Source: Streptomyces sp. NBC_01723 (GTDB lineage Bacteria; Actinomycetota; Actinomycetes; Streptomycetales; Streptomycetaceae). From it: DNA of 64,000 nt. A model generated the notes under the pieces. The model saw only the letters and a list, made by a program, of their open reading frames with translations. It was not told the DNA's origin and ran no database searches. The position numbers and the translations under genes were made by a program. The stretch covers positions 1 to 64,000 of the forward strand of contig NZ_CP109172.1 in assembly GCF_036246005.1 (NCBI RefSeq). Direction: 5' to 3'. Shown here one piece after another: positions 42,468 through 50,637 of this stretch (positions are counted from its first letter, which is position 1; every line of letters begins with the position of its first letter).

Positions 42468-43124
42468 CTACGCCGCGCTCCGGTACTGGGGAAGCGTCCT
42501 ACGCACCCGCGCGGCCAGGTCGACCGCCTTGGGCTGTACCGGGCCCCTCCCGCCCGGCATACCCGCCAGCACGTCCACCAGCCGGTCCGCGGCCAGCACG
42601 TGCACCGTCCGCTCCCACCCGGGCACCGGCACATCCAGACGGCCACCGGCGACCGGGGAGCCGTGGACGACGATCACCGGCATCAGCATCCCCGCCGGCA
42701 CGCCCAGCACGGCCGCGGTCCCCGACACGTAGCCGGCGAACGCCTCCACCTGCCCATGCCGGTCCTGCCTGCCGCAATGCACCCGACCCCGCACCAGCGT
42801 GGTGGGCCATCCCGCATGCCACTTCTTCGAATCCAGCACGATCAGACCCTCCCCCGACGGGGGTACCGCCACGTGATCCACGTTGAACCGTCGGCCGGCC
42901 ACGGTCAGATCGTGGAACACCTGCCAGCCAGCCGGTAATCGGGTCAAGAGTTCCGCCGTCCACTTCTCGCCCAGGCTCCCCTGCACCTGCCGCACCGCAG
43001 CCGCCTCCAAGCGCCGGTCGTTGGCGTTGATACCGCACCAGCGGAGAACCGTCCGCCACCAGCCCCTACGGGCCAGCGCGTACAACCGGGCACCCTCATC
43101 AGACGTCGACCCACCCGCCGTCAC
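42468..43124 (-). CDS. NERD-domain (nuclease-related) protein
   Basis: 218 residues from GTG 43124, overlapping the previous stop. Residues about 60-140 match NERD: GSLGEKWTAELLTRLPAGWQ, then FNVDHVAVPPSGEGLIVLDS and KKW. The Glu, Asp and Asp-x-Lys residues are arranged as in restriction-endonuclease-like folds. NERD proteins are candidates for nucleases acting on foreign DNA or RNA. The rest is alpha/beta without known features. Confidence 0.8.
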   Translation of the reverse strand: MTAGGSTSDEGARLYALARRGWWRTVLRWCGINANDRRLEAAAVRQVQGSLGEKWTAELLTRLPAGWQVFHDLTVAGRRFNVDHVAVPPSGEGLIVLDSKKWHAGWPTTLVRGRVHCGRQDRHGQVEAFAGYVSGTAAVLGVPAGMLMPVIVVHGSPVAGGRLDVPVPGWERTVHVLAADRLVDVLAGMPGGRGPVQPKAVDLAARVRRTLPQYRSAA

Positions 43125-43417
43125 GACTCGTCTCCCGTCCGCTCCAGCCACGCCCCGAGCGCCGCATGCAGCCCTGCGACCCCGTCCCGGTTCAGCACCG
43201 CATCCTCCGCATACAGGGACAGGCGCAGCCACGGCCACGGCCGGCCGTCCTCCGGCTGGTCGTCGCGGCCGTCGCGGGTGACGTGTGACGGGATCTCTGC
43301 GAGTTGGAGGACTTCGCCGTCGTCGCGTCGGTCGTCGTCGGCGGGGAGGATGTGGGAGCCCTGGTAGGCGTACGGCGGATTGTCCTCGAGGTCGAAACTG
43401 CTGGCCCAGATACTCAC
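43121..43417 (-). CDS. Hypothetical acidic protein
   Basis: 98 residues from GTG 43417 with AAAGGAGG upstream. MSIWASSFDLEDNPPYAYQG start; strongly acidic; ends with WPWLRLSLYAEDAVL and a helix. Close relatives with this N-terminus are common in Streptomyces. Coupled to the NERD gene. Function unknown. Confidence 0.7.
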   Translation of the reverse strand: MSIWASSFDLEDNPPYAYQGSHILPADDDRRDDGEVLQLAEIPSHVTRDGRDDQPEDGRPWPWLRLSLYAEDAVLNRDGVAGLHAALGAWLERTGDES

Positions 43418-43884
43418 GACTGGACCTCCTTTGTCAGGTCGTTGAAGCCGTTCAAGGTGGCCAGCAAGACGTCCCCCGCTACCCCGGCCAGGATCACTGC
43501 GTCGCTCTGGGACGCGGCCACCTCGTGCCACTTCGCCGCTAGCGCCTGCGCCTGTCGAACCTGCCCCTCCGCGGTCTCCGCGCGCTTCCGCAGCGCCTCC
43601 AGGTCGTCGTCCTCGGGCCGGTAGCCAGGGGCCAGCATTCGCTCGTACTCCGGCCGGTACGCCTCACACCCCTCGCACGTGACGGTCGTGCCCTCCGGGA
43701 GCGGGCCCTGCCGCATCGACGCGCCGCACAGGGACATGCCAGTCGCCCACGCCTCGAACATCGGCAGCCACTGGTACACGGACCAGTGCGTCACGTCCTC
43801 CACGCCGGGCAGCGGCAGGGGTGCGACGGGCCGCAGGTAGCGGCGGGACGGGTCCAGGGCCTTGACGTTGGGGTTGTCGGTCAT
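43414..43884 (-). CDS. Hypothetical protein with a Cys pair and coiled coil
   Basis: 156 residues from ATG 43884 (GGAAGGAA upstream). Contains MSLCGASMRQGP and VTCEGCEAYRPE, then a coiled coil (LEALRKRAETAEGQVRQAQA). Its leader TGGAAGGA followed by CARCCGATGAC is repeated before the next small gene, suggesting duplication of translation signals. Confidence 0.65.
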   Translation of the reverse strand: MTDNPNVKALDPSRRYLRPVAPLPLPGVEDVTHWSVYQWLPMFEAWATGMSLCGASMRQGPLPEGTTVTCEGCEAYRPEYERMLAPGYRPEDDDLEALRKRAETAEGQVRQAQALAAKWHEVAASQSDAVILAGVAGDVLLATLNGFNDLTKEVQS

Positions 43885-44072
43885 CGGTTGTTCCTTCCAG
43901 TGCGGGCCGGGGCGAGACGGGCGAGGTGGGCGACGAGCAGCAGGCTCGGCACCAGCCACAGCAGCAGCACGCCGGCAAGCGGTTGGCCTGCGATCGTCAG
44001 GGAGGCGCCGCCCGCAAAGGCGGATGCGGCGGCGGTCCAGCAGGCGTACACGGTGACCTGGTCACTGGTCAT
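43881..44072 (-). CDS. Small membrane protein (63 aa)
   Basis: ATG 44072, GGAAGGAG upstream, MTSDQVTVYACWTAAASAFA. Two hydrophobic segments cover most of the length, ending in a basic tail (RLAPARTGRNNR). Coupled to its neighbours. Unknown function; the leader sequence resembles that of the next gene. Confidence 0.6.
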   Translation of the reverse strand: MTSDQVTVYACWTAAASAFAGGASLTIAGQPLAGVLLLWLVPSLLLVAHLARLAPARTGRNNR

Positions 44073-44275
44073 CGGCTGCTCCTTCCAGCGGTCTTGGATC
44101 GTTTGGTCTGGCTGGTCAAATGCCAGCCCCGACAGAGGTCGCACCGGTAGGCGCGGCACTCACGGCGTTTCGGGTCGGTGTTGTCCAGCCAGGCGAGGGC
44201 AAGGAGCGCGGCCACGCGGTCCCGGTAGCGTTCCTTGCCGGTACGGCACCGTCCGACGGTGCGAACCCGGTTCAT
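44069..44275 (-). CDS. Small basic zinc-finger-like protein
   Basis: 68 residues from ATG 44275. MNRVRTVGRCRTGKERYRDR, then an aromatic helix and CRAYRCDLCRGWHLTSQ, typical of small phage proteins with a CxxC-H site. Basic C-terminus suggests nucleic-acid binding. Confidence 0.65.
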   Translation of the reverse strand: MNRVRTVGRCRTGKERYRDRVAALLALAWLDNTDPKRRECRAYRCDLCRGWHLTSQTKRSKTAGRSSR

Positions 44276-44574
44276 GCGTGGCTGGGTGCGGTACGGCGGA
44301 CGCCCTGGAACCTGGACGCCCACGACTTCAGCCGGCGCTTCGTGTTGTCCCCACCGCCGCCCTTCCACCACAGCCAGCCGAAGACGGTGGTGAACCCGGC
44401 ACCCATCCCTGCGGACACGGTGTCCTGCAAGAGGAAGTTGGAGACGGTGTAGAGCAGGTAGCCGACGCTCATGACGCCGTAGATGTGGTGCTTGCGGAAA
44501 CGGCCGGTTCCATAGGCGACCGCTGCTACAGCCGCCATCGCCGCTCCTGTGATTCCGATCGCGTGGGACAGCAT
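44272..44574 (-). CDS. Small membrane protein (100 aa)
   Basis: ATG 44574, overlapping the preceding TAA by one base. Two to three hydrophobic segments (AIGITGAAMAAVAAVAYGTG, YGVMSVGYLLYTVSNFLL, AGFTTVFGWLWW) and a basic tail. Possibly a small holin-like or surface-exclusion protein, but no holin hallmark beyond size was seen. Confidence 0.6.
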   Translation of the reverse strand: MLSHAIGITGAAMAAVAAVAYGTGRFRKHHIYGVMSVGYLLYTVSNFLLQDTVSAGMGAGFTTVFGWLWWKGGGGDNTKRRLKSWASRFQGVRRTAPSHA

Positions 44575-44810
44575 TAGAGGGCCTTCCTGCTGGTGTGGGG
44601 TCGGGCGTGGGCGCGGCGCCGGCGGCCGCGGAGGATCCGTTCTGCCCCGGCCTCCACGGCCAGGGCGACAGCGACGGCGATGATCGTGCAGACGATGACG
44701 GCACCGGGCGACAGAACACGGCTGCCGGTGAGGACGATCCAGGCCCAGCCGGTGCCTATGGCGACTACGCCGAGGAGGACGCATTGGGCGAGGAGCGGGG
44801 GTATGCGCAC
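44574..44810 (-). CDS. Small membrane protein (78 aa)
   Basis: GTG 44810 (AGGAAGGGG upstream). Two hydrophobic segments (LLAQCVLLGVVAIGTGWAWI and VIVCTIIAVAVALAVEAG), then an Arg/His-rich tail. Adjacent to another small membrane protein; the pair may function together. Confidence 0.6.
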   Translation of the reverse strand: MRIPPLLAQCVLLGVVAIGTGWAWIVLTGSRVLSPGAVIVCTIIAVAVALAVEAGAERILRGRRRRAHARPHTSRKAL

Positions 44811-44858
44811 GGGAGGCCCCTTCCTGGGGTTATCGGTCTTACCCGCCGATGGCGGTGT

Positions 44859-45332
44859 CTAAGATGTCCGGATTTCCGGGCGGCGGATGATGCGAGCCTC
44901 GACCGCCAGCACAGCCGCATGCGCCCGATCCCGAGCCCCCAACAGGCGGCGGATCTTCTTCACGTGGTCCTTCACCGTGTGCTCCGACAGGTTCAGACGT
45001 CGGGCAATCTCCGCGTTCGTCCACCCGTCCGCCACCAACTCCAGGACCCGCAGCAGGGGCGGCGACAGCTTCACGGTGGCCGGGGGGTCGAGGAGACGGT
45101 GCTGGTGGGCTAGGTGGATGGCGTGAGCGAGGTTCCGGGCGCCCATTCGGTCGATCATCCGTTTCGACATGGACCCGACTCCGCTGACGCTCATGTACAG
45201 GGTGGGAGCGATGTCGCGGTATGTCTCGCCTGCTGCCTGCCGGCGGAGGAGGTCGAGTTCCCGTTCGGTGAGAACCGGGCCGGGCCCGCTACCCGAAGGC
45301 GGCGGGCCCGGTCGGACGGGGGCGGTGGTCAC
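44859..45332 (-). CDS. Regulator with two tandem LuxR/GerE helix-turn-helix domains
   Basis: 157 residues with no sensor or receiver domain. Copy 1, about 20-80: VLTERELDLLRRQAAGETYR then SVSGVGSMSKRMIDRMGARN. Copy 2, about 88-148: LSPPLLRVLELVADGWTNAE then LSEHTVKDHVKKIRRLLGAR. Both end in a similar R-N/D-L/R-A-H-A segment, so this looks like an internal duplication. The stop of the preceding methyltransferase overlaps its start. It could be a constitutive DNA-binding regulator, possibly binding two half-sites per monomer. Confidence 0.8.
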   Translation of the reverse strand: MTTAPVRPGPPPSGSGPGPVLTERELDLLRRQAAGETYRDIAPTLYMSVSGVGSMSKRMIDRMGARNLAHAIHLAHQHRLLDPPATVKLSPPLLRVLELVADGWTNAEIARRLNLSEHTVKDHVKKIRRLLGARDRAHAAVLAVEARIIRRPEIRTS

Positions 45333-46189
45333 TCGGCACCACCCGGCTGCGCCCCGTCCTGCCGCGCCCCGGCGGCGGGCACAGGCTCGGCGATGAATAG
45401 AGGCATCTCAGACAGGCGCCGAGCAATGCGCTCGCAGTACTCCTCACGCGCCTCGATAGCAATGCACCGGCGCCCGGACTGCCGTGCTGCTTCTAGACCG
45501 ACGCCGGATCCGGAGAAGACGTCAAGGACAAGGCCACCGGGCGGGCAACCGTAGCGAATGAGCGGCTCAGCGATCTTCAAGGGCTTCTGCGTGGGATGGA
45601 TCGCCTTGCCCCGCATGCCAGACGTCTGGATCATCGAGGTCAACAGACGCGTGCCGTCATCCGCCCACGACCGCGCGTTGTAGGTGCCCAGATGCGGACC
45701 CTTGTAGCCGGAGCGCCGGGTGGACTGGTTACGGCCGTGCCGGCGTTCCCGCTGCGCCTCGTGATGGACGTCGCGCCAGGGGCCGCGGTACCAGTGGAGG
45801 GCGTGTTCGTGGACCCGGCGGAAGCGGTCGGCGACAGCGGAAGATCCGACGGTCTTCTCCCAGATGAAGTGGACGTCGCCGAAGACGGGCTGTCCGTCGG
45901 GATCCTTGCCGACGACGTCCTGGCTGAGGTGCCAGTCCTCGGCGCGGAATTCGTGGAGGCGGTCGAAGAACATGCGCTGGCTGCCGAAGCACCACATGCT
46001 CCGTGCGTGCTTCGCTGCGGTGGTGAGCCAGCCGTCGGGCCACCGGTCCCACTTGAGGCTGGTCTCGGCGTAGGGCGGGTCAGCAAGGATCAGATCCGCC
46101 TGCAGTTCCAGCTGGGGCAGGAGCTCGCGCATGTCGCCGTGGTAGAGAGCCAGTCCGGCGTCCGTGTCTTCCCAGTACGGCTTGGTCAC
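45329..46189 (-). CDS. DNA methyltransferase, beta-class N4/N6 type
   Basis: 286 residues from GTG 46189. Catalytic DPPY is at 37-40 and the SAM-binding FSGSG at 225-229; this order (motif IV before I) defines the beta class. HPTQKP at 198-203 supports it. The target-recognition part lies between. No restriction partner is adjacent, so it may be an orphan methylase protecting the phage-plasmid or tuning its genes. It overlaps both neighbours by four bases. Confidence 0.88.
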   Translation of the reverse strand: MTKPYWEDTDAGLALYHGDMRELLPQLELQADLILADPPYAETSLKWDRWPDGWLTTAAKHARSMWCFGSQRMFFDRLHEFRAEDWHLSQDVVGKDPDGQPVFGDVHFIWEKTVGSSAVADRFRRVHEHALHWYRGPWRDVHHEAQRERRHGRNQSTRRSGYKGPHLGTYNARSWADDGTRLLTSMIQTSGMRGKAIHPTQKPLKIAEPLIRYGCPPGGLVLDVFSGSGVGLEAARQSGRRCIAIEAREEYCERIARRLSEMPLFIAEPVPAAGARQDGAQPGGAE

Positions 46190-47172
46190 TGTCCATCCTC
46201 CTGCTCGCCGCGCGCGGGGCCATCGGCGGCTAGGGCGCGGCGTGCTTCGTCGGCTGCGGTAGGGGCGTCGGGCCAGCAGAAGAGGCGGTCGACGCTGAGG
46301 GCGCTGATGGAGTCCTGCCATCCCTCTGTGGTCCAGGCTCGGCCGCCGCCGTAGCCGGGGGCGGTCGCCGCCCATCCGGTTCCGTGGGCGAGGTTCTGGC
46401 GCCGGAGGAGGAGGGTTGTACCGCCGTCCTCGGGTACGGGGATGCGGTATTCGGTGGCGTCTGCGGCAAGGCTGCAGAGCTTGCACGCGTGCGTCTCGGT
46501 GGCTGCCGTCTCGTCGGCCACACGACGCAGCTCGGCGGCGCGCTTCCGCATGTCGTCGACCACGGCGCAGTGGCAGTCCATCCACACGCCGTCCTGGTCC
46601 TGCGGCCCGTGATCGGGGCAGTGCTTCAGGATCAGCGCGGCCTCGCTTTCGAGGACGGCGGCCCGGTCGGCGCGGAGCCGCTTCACCTCGGCCTCGGCGC
46701 GGTCGCCCCGCTGCTGCCAGGCGTACCGCTCCTCAGCCATCTCCTGGCGCTGGGCAAGCAGTCGGCGGGAGGCGTCACGCTCGCTCTCCAGCTCGGCGCG
46801 CAGCCGGGTGTTCTCCCTGCACGCGATCTCGTAGTGCCGCTTCTCGTCTTGGAGTGCCCGGCCAGCGTTGACCGCGAGGGACGCCAGCTCGGCCAGCACC
46901 GCGTCGGCTCCCTGCTCGTACAGCGGCTGCTCGGGGTCGCGATGCCACTTGCTGATCGCGGTGGTGATGCGGTCCCGGAGCGCGGTCTGGTCGGCGGGCG
47001 GCAGCGGGGCAGCCGGGGCGTGGTGCGGGCAGTCGGTGCCGCGCTCCCAGCCACTGATGTCGTCCACGGTCTCGTTCGGGCCGCAGTAGCGGGGGGTCCC
47101 GTACTTCCGGGTGTACGGGATGCACGTGCAGTCCGGGCTGCCGAAGTGCGGCTCGGTGGTCTGGTCGGTCAT
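46186..47172 (-). CDS. Coiled-coil hypothetical protein with Cys/His sites
   Basis: 328 residues. N-terminal CTCIPYTRKYG ... CPHH suggests a metal site. A long coiled coil runs over about 60-230 (LRAELESERDASRRLLAQRQ), with CPDHGPQ and CHC inside, then a CKLCSLAAD motif and a compact C-terminal part with a WTTEGWQDSISALSVDRLF stretch. It precedes the methyltransferase in the same operon. No family recognised. Confidence 0.65.
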   Translation of the reverse strand: MTDQTTEPHFGSPDCTCIPYTRKYGTPRYCGPNETVDDISGWERGTDCPHHAPAAPLPPADQTALRDRITTAISKWHRDPEQPLYEQGADAVLAELASLAVNAGRALQDEKRHYEIACRENTRLRAELESERDASRRLLAQRQEMAEERYAWQQRGDRAEAEVKRLRADRAAVLESEAALILKHCPDHGPQDQDGVWMDCHCAVVDDMRKRAAELRRVADETAATETHACKLCSLAADATEYRIPVPEDGGTTLLLRRQNLAHGTGWAATAPGYGGGRAWTTEGWQDSISALSVDRLFCWPDAPTAADEARRALAADGPARGEQEDGQ

Positions 47173-47211
47173 CGGTTCTCCAGCGGGTCGGGGTGGGATG
47201 ATCAGGGCCAG

Positions 47212-47240
47212 GCCCGGGGCGATAGGCGCGCCCCGGGCCG
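47212..47240 (-). terminator. Terminator after the PAPS-reductase-like gene
   Basis: GGCCCGGGGCG / CGCCCCGGGCC 11-bp stem within 10 bp of the stop at 47248. Confidence 0.75.
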
Positions 47241-47247
47241 CTGGCGT

Positions 47248-48039
47248 TCAGGCGGCGAGGTCGGTGAAGCAGCCGCAGCCGCCTTCGTCGAATAGGTCGA
47301 GCTGGTCGGGCTGCTCCTCGATCCGGGTGCGGAGTGCGGCCAGCGTGAGGGGCTTGGTGTCGCCGCCGGTGCGGTCGCGGAGTATCGACACGTCCTTGCC
47401 GAGCAGCGCCCGCATCCGTGTCTCGGCGGCTTCGGCTCGGGCGTAGCGGTCGGGGAAGACCTTCAGCAGCCGCGCCCACTGCGCCTGGCCGCCTTTCACG
47501 CAGGCGCCGCCGCAGTTGTTGTGCGCGAACCCGAGGTCGTACAGGCGGGGCATCGGCAGACCGGCCGCGCGGGCTTCGGCGAGGAGCTGCCCCTTGTCGT
47601 GGAACGGCGGCTCGGTCAGCGGGTACTCGACGCGGTACGGCGCCCACCCGGCCCTGTTGGCGGGGATGCGGTGCGGCTCGGTCCAGTCGAGGCCGACGTA
47701 CAGGACCGTGTCCGCCGGGTCCGTGTTGGCGGCGAGCCAGTCCTTGCAGGGCTTCAGCTTCAGCTCCATCGAGCACTGCGCGATGCGGGTATTGCCGAGC
47801 CACCGCTTGTCCTCGAACACCTGCCACGGGTCGCGTTCCTGGGGGTCGGCGACGCGGGTGACCGGGACACCGAGGCGCGCGCTGGCCGCGTCGTTGAAGG
47901 CGTAGAGGCTCTCGTCCTCGGCGTTGGTGTCGGCGAACAGCAGCGTGACGTTGGCCGTGCCGTGCTCGGCGATGACGTGGCGGGCGGTCGCCCACGACGT
48001 GATCCCGCCGGACCACATCACCACGTGGCGTGCGCTCAT
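47248..48039 (-). CDS. Phosphoadenosine phosphosulfate reductase-like protein
   Basis: 263 residues. PP-loop SGGITS at 10-15 and FADTNAEDE after it place it in the PAPS reductase/ATP-pyrophosphatase superfamily. The middle has VYVGLDWTEPHRI-like residues (LYVGLDWTEPHRIPAN). A CGGACVKGGQAQW segment and a C-terminal GGCGCF could hold a cofactor or redox site. Phage homologues are frequent; roles proposed for relatives include sulfur transfer to DNA or tRNA and nucleotide modification. Next to a DNA methyltransferase, a DNA-modification role is tempting but unproved. Confidence 0.82.
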   Translation of the reverse strand: MSARHVVMWSGGITSWATARHVIAEHGTANVTLLFADTNAEDESLYAFNDAASARLGVPVTRVADPQERDPWQVFEDKRWLGNTRIAQCSMELKLKPCKDWLAANTDPADTVLYVGLDWTEPHRIPANRAGWAPYRVEYPLTEPPFHDKGQLLAEARAAGLPMPRLYDLGFAHNNCGGACVKGGQAQWARLLKVFPDRYARAEAAETRMRALLGKDVSILRDRTGGDTKPLTLAALRTRIEEQPDQLDLFDEGGCGCFTDLAA

Positions 48040-48121
48040 CGGGTTTCTCCTGGGTTCGGGCCGCCTTGCGGCGGGGGTTTCGGGACCACCGGTCCCTATG
48101 CGGCAGGGGCGGGAGGGCTGG

Positions 48122-48364
48122 TCACTCGTAGATGCGGGCGAGCGCTTCGCCGTGCCGCGCGGCCTGGATCTCCTCCTGGGACAGGCGGCGCATGACGGCG
48201 GTCTCCTGGAAGTCGCCTTCGTAGGCGAGGAGCAGCCACGTTCCCGGCGTCAGGCCAGCGGCAACCTGGTCCAGCTCGAGGTAGTTGCCCTCTCCGAGAT
48301 CTTTCAGGTTCTCGCCGTTGTCGAGTTCGATGTCGTAGCAGTTGACGGTCTTGGTCTCGGTCAC
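48122..48364 (-). CDS. Small hypothetical protein (80 aa)
   Basis: GTG 48364, CCGGAGGA upstream. MTETKTVNCYDIELDNGENL, a small beta barrel-like domain (GTWLLLAYEGDF), then a helix with RRLSQEEIQAARHGEA. Coupled to the next upstream gene. Unknown role. Confidence 0.65.
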   Translation of the reverse strand: MTETKTVNCYDIELDNGENLKDLGEGNYLELDQVAAGLTPGTWLLLAYEGDFQETAVMRRLSQEEIQAARHGEALARIYE

Positions 48365-48558
48365 GTGGTTCCTCCGGGGCAGTTGCGGACGACGTGGGAT
48401 TGCCGCATGGATCGGGCGTGGGCGTGGTCGGGGCAGTCCGAGCGGATCCGGTCGGCGTAGACGAGGCCGCAGGGCGCGGTGGGGCACGGGCAGACGGCCT
48501 CGAGGCGGGTGCCGGTGAAGTGGCGGCCTACGTGGTCGCCGGCCCAGGGGCTGGTCAT
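48361..48558 (-). CDS. Small Cys-rich protein (65 aa)
   Basis: ATG 48558, MTSPWAGDHVGRHFTGTRLE, then CPCPTAPCG and CPDHAHARSM with a final C. Likely zinc-binding. Overlaps neighbours at both ends. Confidence 0.6.
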   Translation of the reverse strand: MTSPWAGDHVGRHFTGTRLEAVCPCPTAPCGLVYADRIRSDCPDHAHARSMRQSHVVRNCPGGTT

Positions 48559-48995
48559 GGGGTGCGGGTGGTACGCCGGCGGCCGAACGGAAGCCGTGCG
48601 GACGCCCGACCGAGCTTCTCCCCCACCACGGTCCGGGCGGGCGCCGTCGGGCGGGGTGTGGGGAGGCTGGTCGGGGTGTCGGGGTGCCAGAGTTCCACCC
48701 ACACGCCCAGCGACCGCCACACCAGCCCGGTACGGCCCGGGACTGCCACGTCGAACTGCGGCAGGAGATCCCCCGGATACTTCAGGACCAGCTCGTCGGC
48801 ACTCGCGAACAGGGTTACGGCGCGCGCCGCGTCGGGTCCGGTGACCTGTGCGGTCAGGCGGTGGCGGCCGTCGGGGCTTCTCCCGGTGGTCCAGGCGCCG
48901 AGGCGGGCGGACAGTTTCCGGATGCTGGTGACGGTGTTCCACACGTGCTCGGCTTGCATGCGGGCTTGGATGACAGTGCTGGACGTGTCGGGCAT
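48555..48995 (-). CDS. Hypothetical protein (146 aa)
   Basis: MPDTSSTVIQARMQAEHVWN; a Trp-rich beta domain (TGLVWRSLGVWVELWHPDTP) and a basic Pro/Arg-rich C-terminal tail (RLPFGRRRTTRTP). First gene of a coupled trio. No family recognised. Confidence 0.65.
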   Translation of the reverse strand: MPDTSSTVIQARMQAEHVWNTVTSIRKLSARLGAWTTGRSPDGRHRLTAQVTGPDAARAVTLFASADELVLKYPGDLLPQFDVAVPGRTGLVWRSLGVWVELWHPDTPTSLPTPRPTAPARTVVGEKLGRASARLPFGRRRTTRTP

Positions 48996-49029
48996 GGGCG
49001 GGTCCTTGCCGGGTGGTGGCGGGTAGGGG

Positions 49030-49066
49030 GCTGCCCCACCCCGCGGGGGGTGCGGGATGGGGCAGC
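49030..49066 (-). terminator. Terminator after the DUF3560-like gene
   Basis: GCTGCCCCA / TGGGGCAGC with further GC pairing inside, 15 bp after the stop at 49081. Confidence 0.75.
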
Positions 49067-49080
49067 AGGTCAGGTTCTGG

Positions 49081-49602
49081 TCAGGAAGCCGGGTCAGTGG
49101 TCGTGATGCCGTCTCGGGTTCGGGACAGGACTCGGTCGTAGTCGCGCTTGGGGTCGTCCCAGCCGCCTCCGCCGCCGTCGAGGGTGAGGGTCTTCTTGTT
49201 GACCCGCTTCACCCGGTAGGTACTGGTGCTGGTCTCGAACACGCGGACGGTGACGATGTCGCCGACCTGGAAGTCGGCGGGTTCCCACGGCCGGGACCGG
49301 GTGGATGTGACCGCGGTGATGGCGTCCTTGGCGTCGGCGTGCGCCTTCGCCCACTCGGCGTCCCGTCGGGCTCGCTCGGCATCCTTGTACGCGTCAACGG
49401 CCCGCTCGGAGGCAGCATCGGCACGGTCCCTTGTACGGCGGGCGCTGCGGTAGGAGTGGTGGCCGCGGAGCAGCGGCTGACCGCCAGCGAACCGTCCGTA
49501 CATGTTGTGGGCGCGCTCGCTGGCCTGCCCGGACTGCTGGGTGAGCTTGTCGGCACGTTCCTGGAGCCGTTCGGCCTTACGGCGCTCCGGGGAGGCAGTC
49601 AT
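49081..49602 (-). CDS. DUF3560-like protein
   Basis: 173 residues. The first 90 (RKAERLQERADKLTQQSGQA, then HHSYRSARRTRDRADAA) fit DUF3560. A C-terminal beta domain follows (DIVTVRVFETSTSTYRVKRV). DUF3560 proteins are frequent on actinobacterial plasmids and phages and have no known function. Coupled to the preceding gene. Confidence 0.75.
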   Translation of the reverse strand: MTASPERRKAERLQERADKLTQQSGQASERAHNMYGRFAGGQPLLRGHHSYRSARRTRDRADAASERAVDAYKDAERARRDAEWAKAHADAKDAITAVTSTRSRPWEPADFQVGDIVTVRVFETSTSTYRVKRVNKKTLTLDGGGGGWDDPKRDYDRVLSRTRDGITTTDPAS

Positions 49603-49850
49603 GACGACTCCCCCGACGGGAACACCTCGTCGAGGACGGCGCGGATCTCGTCGGCATCCCGCTGCGTCAGCTCGACGGTCCGCAGGTTGCGGCTGCGGCC
49701 CAGGTACTTCGGGCCCATGAGCCGGTAGCCGTGGCCGCTGTTCTCGCCGTCCATGGCGTTGATGGACAGCTGGTAGGCGGGGAACTTCGGGTCGCTGTTC
49801 GCGGTGTCGAGGGTGATGGTGGCGGTCTTCTTGGTGGGCTGGTCGGTCAT
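49599..49850 (-). CDS. Small hypothetical protein (83 aa)
   Basis: MTDQPTKKTATITLDTANSD, beta-rich, with YRLMGPKYLGRSRNLRTVEL and a final helix DADEIRAVLDEVF. Stop overlaps the DUF3560-like start as ATGA. Unknown. Confidence 0.65.
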   Translation of the reverse strand: MTDQPTKKTATITLDTANSDPKFPAYQLSINAMDGENSGHGYRLMGPKYLGRSRNLRTVELTQRDADEIRAVLDEVFPSGESS

Positions 49851-49858
49851 GTGGGCTC

Positions 49859-49975
49859 CTACTGGCCGTAGTGGTCGGACGGGTCGTCGCGTGTGTTGTC
49901 GCGGCTAGTGCAGGGGGTGCCGTGGATGCCGGCTGCCTGGTCTTCGGGGGTGGCGTCGCAGTCGCAGCCGGTCAT
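49859..49975 (-). CDS. Tiny Cys-containing protein (38 aa)
   Basis: ATG 49975, MTGCDCDATPEDQAAGIHGT then PCTSRDN. First gene after promoter-operator C, 36 bp from the predicted -10. CxC and a third Cys may bind metal. Confidence 0.5.
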   Translation of the reverse strand: MTGCDCDATPEDQAAGIHGTPCTSRDNTRDDPSDHYGQ

Positions 49976-50010
49976 GTGGCCTCTTTGGGGTGGGTGGTTG
50001 GGGTGTATCC

Positions 50011-50047
50011 ACCATACCCACATACGCATGACATAGCAATGCGTATG
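50011..50047 (-). promoter_or_regulatory. Promoter-operator C (shared palindrome)
   Basis: CATACGCAT (50021-50029) / ATGCGTATG (50039-50047), perfect 9-bp arms, 9-bp centre. On the minus strand -35 TTGCTA (50034-50039), 17-bp spacer, -10 TATGGT (50011-50016). It drives the array 49975 to 42468. Confidence 0.82.
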
Positions 50048-50113
50048 ACGGGTTGAGATACGGGAAAGGGGCCCAACCCGAAGGCCAGACCCCTCACACG
50101 CGCACCACACGAT

Positions 50114-50623
50114 CTAGAAAGGCGGCTCGTCTCCACCACCCCACCCGCCGGCCTGCCCCTGCGTACCCGGCACACCCGACGCCCACGGATCCCCCCGCCC
50201 CTCCTCCGACGACCGACGCGACGTCTCCTGATACTGCTGACGGCCCTGCCCGCCACCCGACGTCTTCTCCACCCGCGCCGTCGCCGACCGCAGCGAAACG
50301 GCGACCTCGTCGGCCTCCATCTCGAAGACCGTCCGCTTCACGTTCTGCTTGTCCTCGTAGGAGCGCTGCGTCAGCCGGCCCTGCACCATCACGCGCATGC
50401 CGCGGGTCAACGTCTCCCCGCAGTTCTCTCCCTGCTGACGCCACACCGACACCGGCAGGTACAGCGTCGTCCCGTCCTCCCACGCCTGCTTGTCCCGGTT
50501 GTACGTCCGCGGCGTCGAAGCGATCGTGAACTTGCAGACCCCCGCCCCGGAGGGCGTGTACCGCAGGGACACCTGCTCGTCCACCACGTTGCCGACCACG
50601 GTGATCACAGTCTCGCCACTCAT
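50114..50623 (-). CDS. ssb: Single-stranded DNA-binding protein
   Basis: 169 residues from ATG 50623 (AGGAG, 6 nt). The OB fold is clear: [20 protein letters not shown], then [20 protein letters not shown] and [15 protein letters not shown]. The C-terminal tail is Gly/Gln-rich and ends DEPPF, the acidic tip used to contact partner proteins. It is a plasmid/phage paralogue of the actinobacterial SSB, serving replication or recombination. Confidence 0.93.
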   Translation of the reverse strand: MSGETVITVVGNVVDEQVSLRYTPSGAGVCKFTIASTPRTYNRDKQAWEDGTTLYLPVSVWRQQGENCGETLTRGMRVMVQGRLTQRSYEDKQNVKRTVFEMEADEVAVSLRSATARVEKTSGGGQGRQQYQETSRRSSEEGRGDPWASGVPGTQGQAGGWGGGDEPPF

Positions 50624-50637
50624 CACGTTCTCCTTCT

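Noticed and set aside
44272..44810. Small membrane proteins as a holin/endolysin cassette
   Set aside because: No endolysin is nearby and two to three generic hydrophobic segments are not enough.
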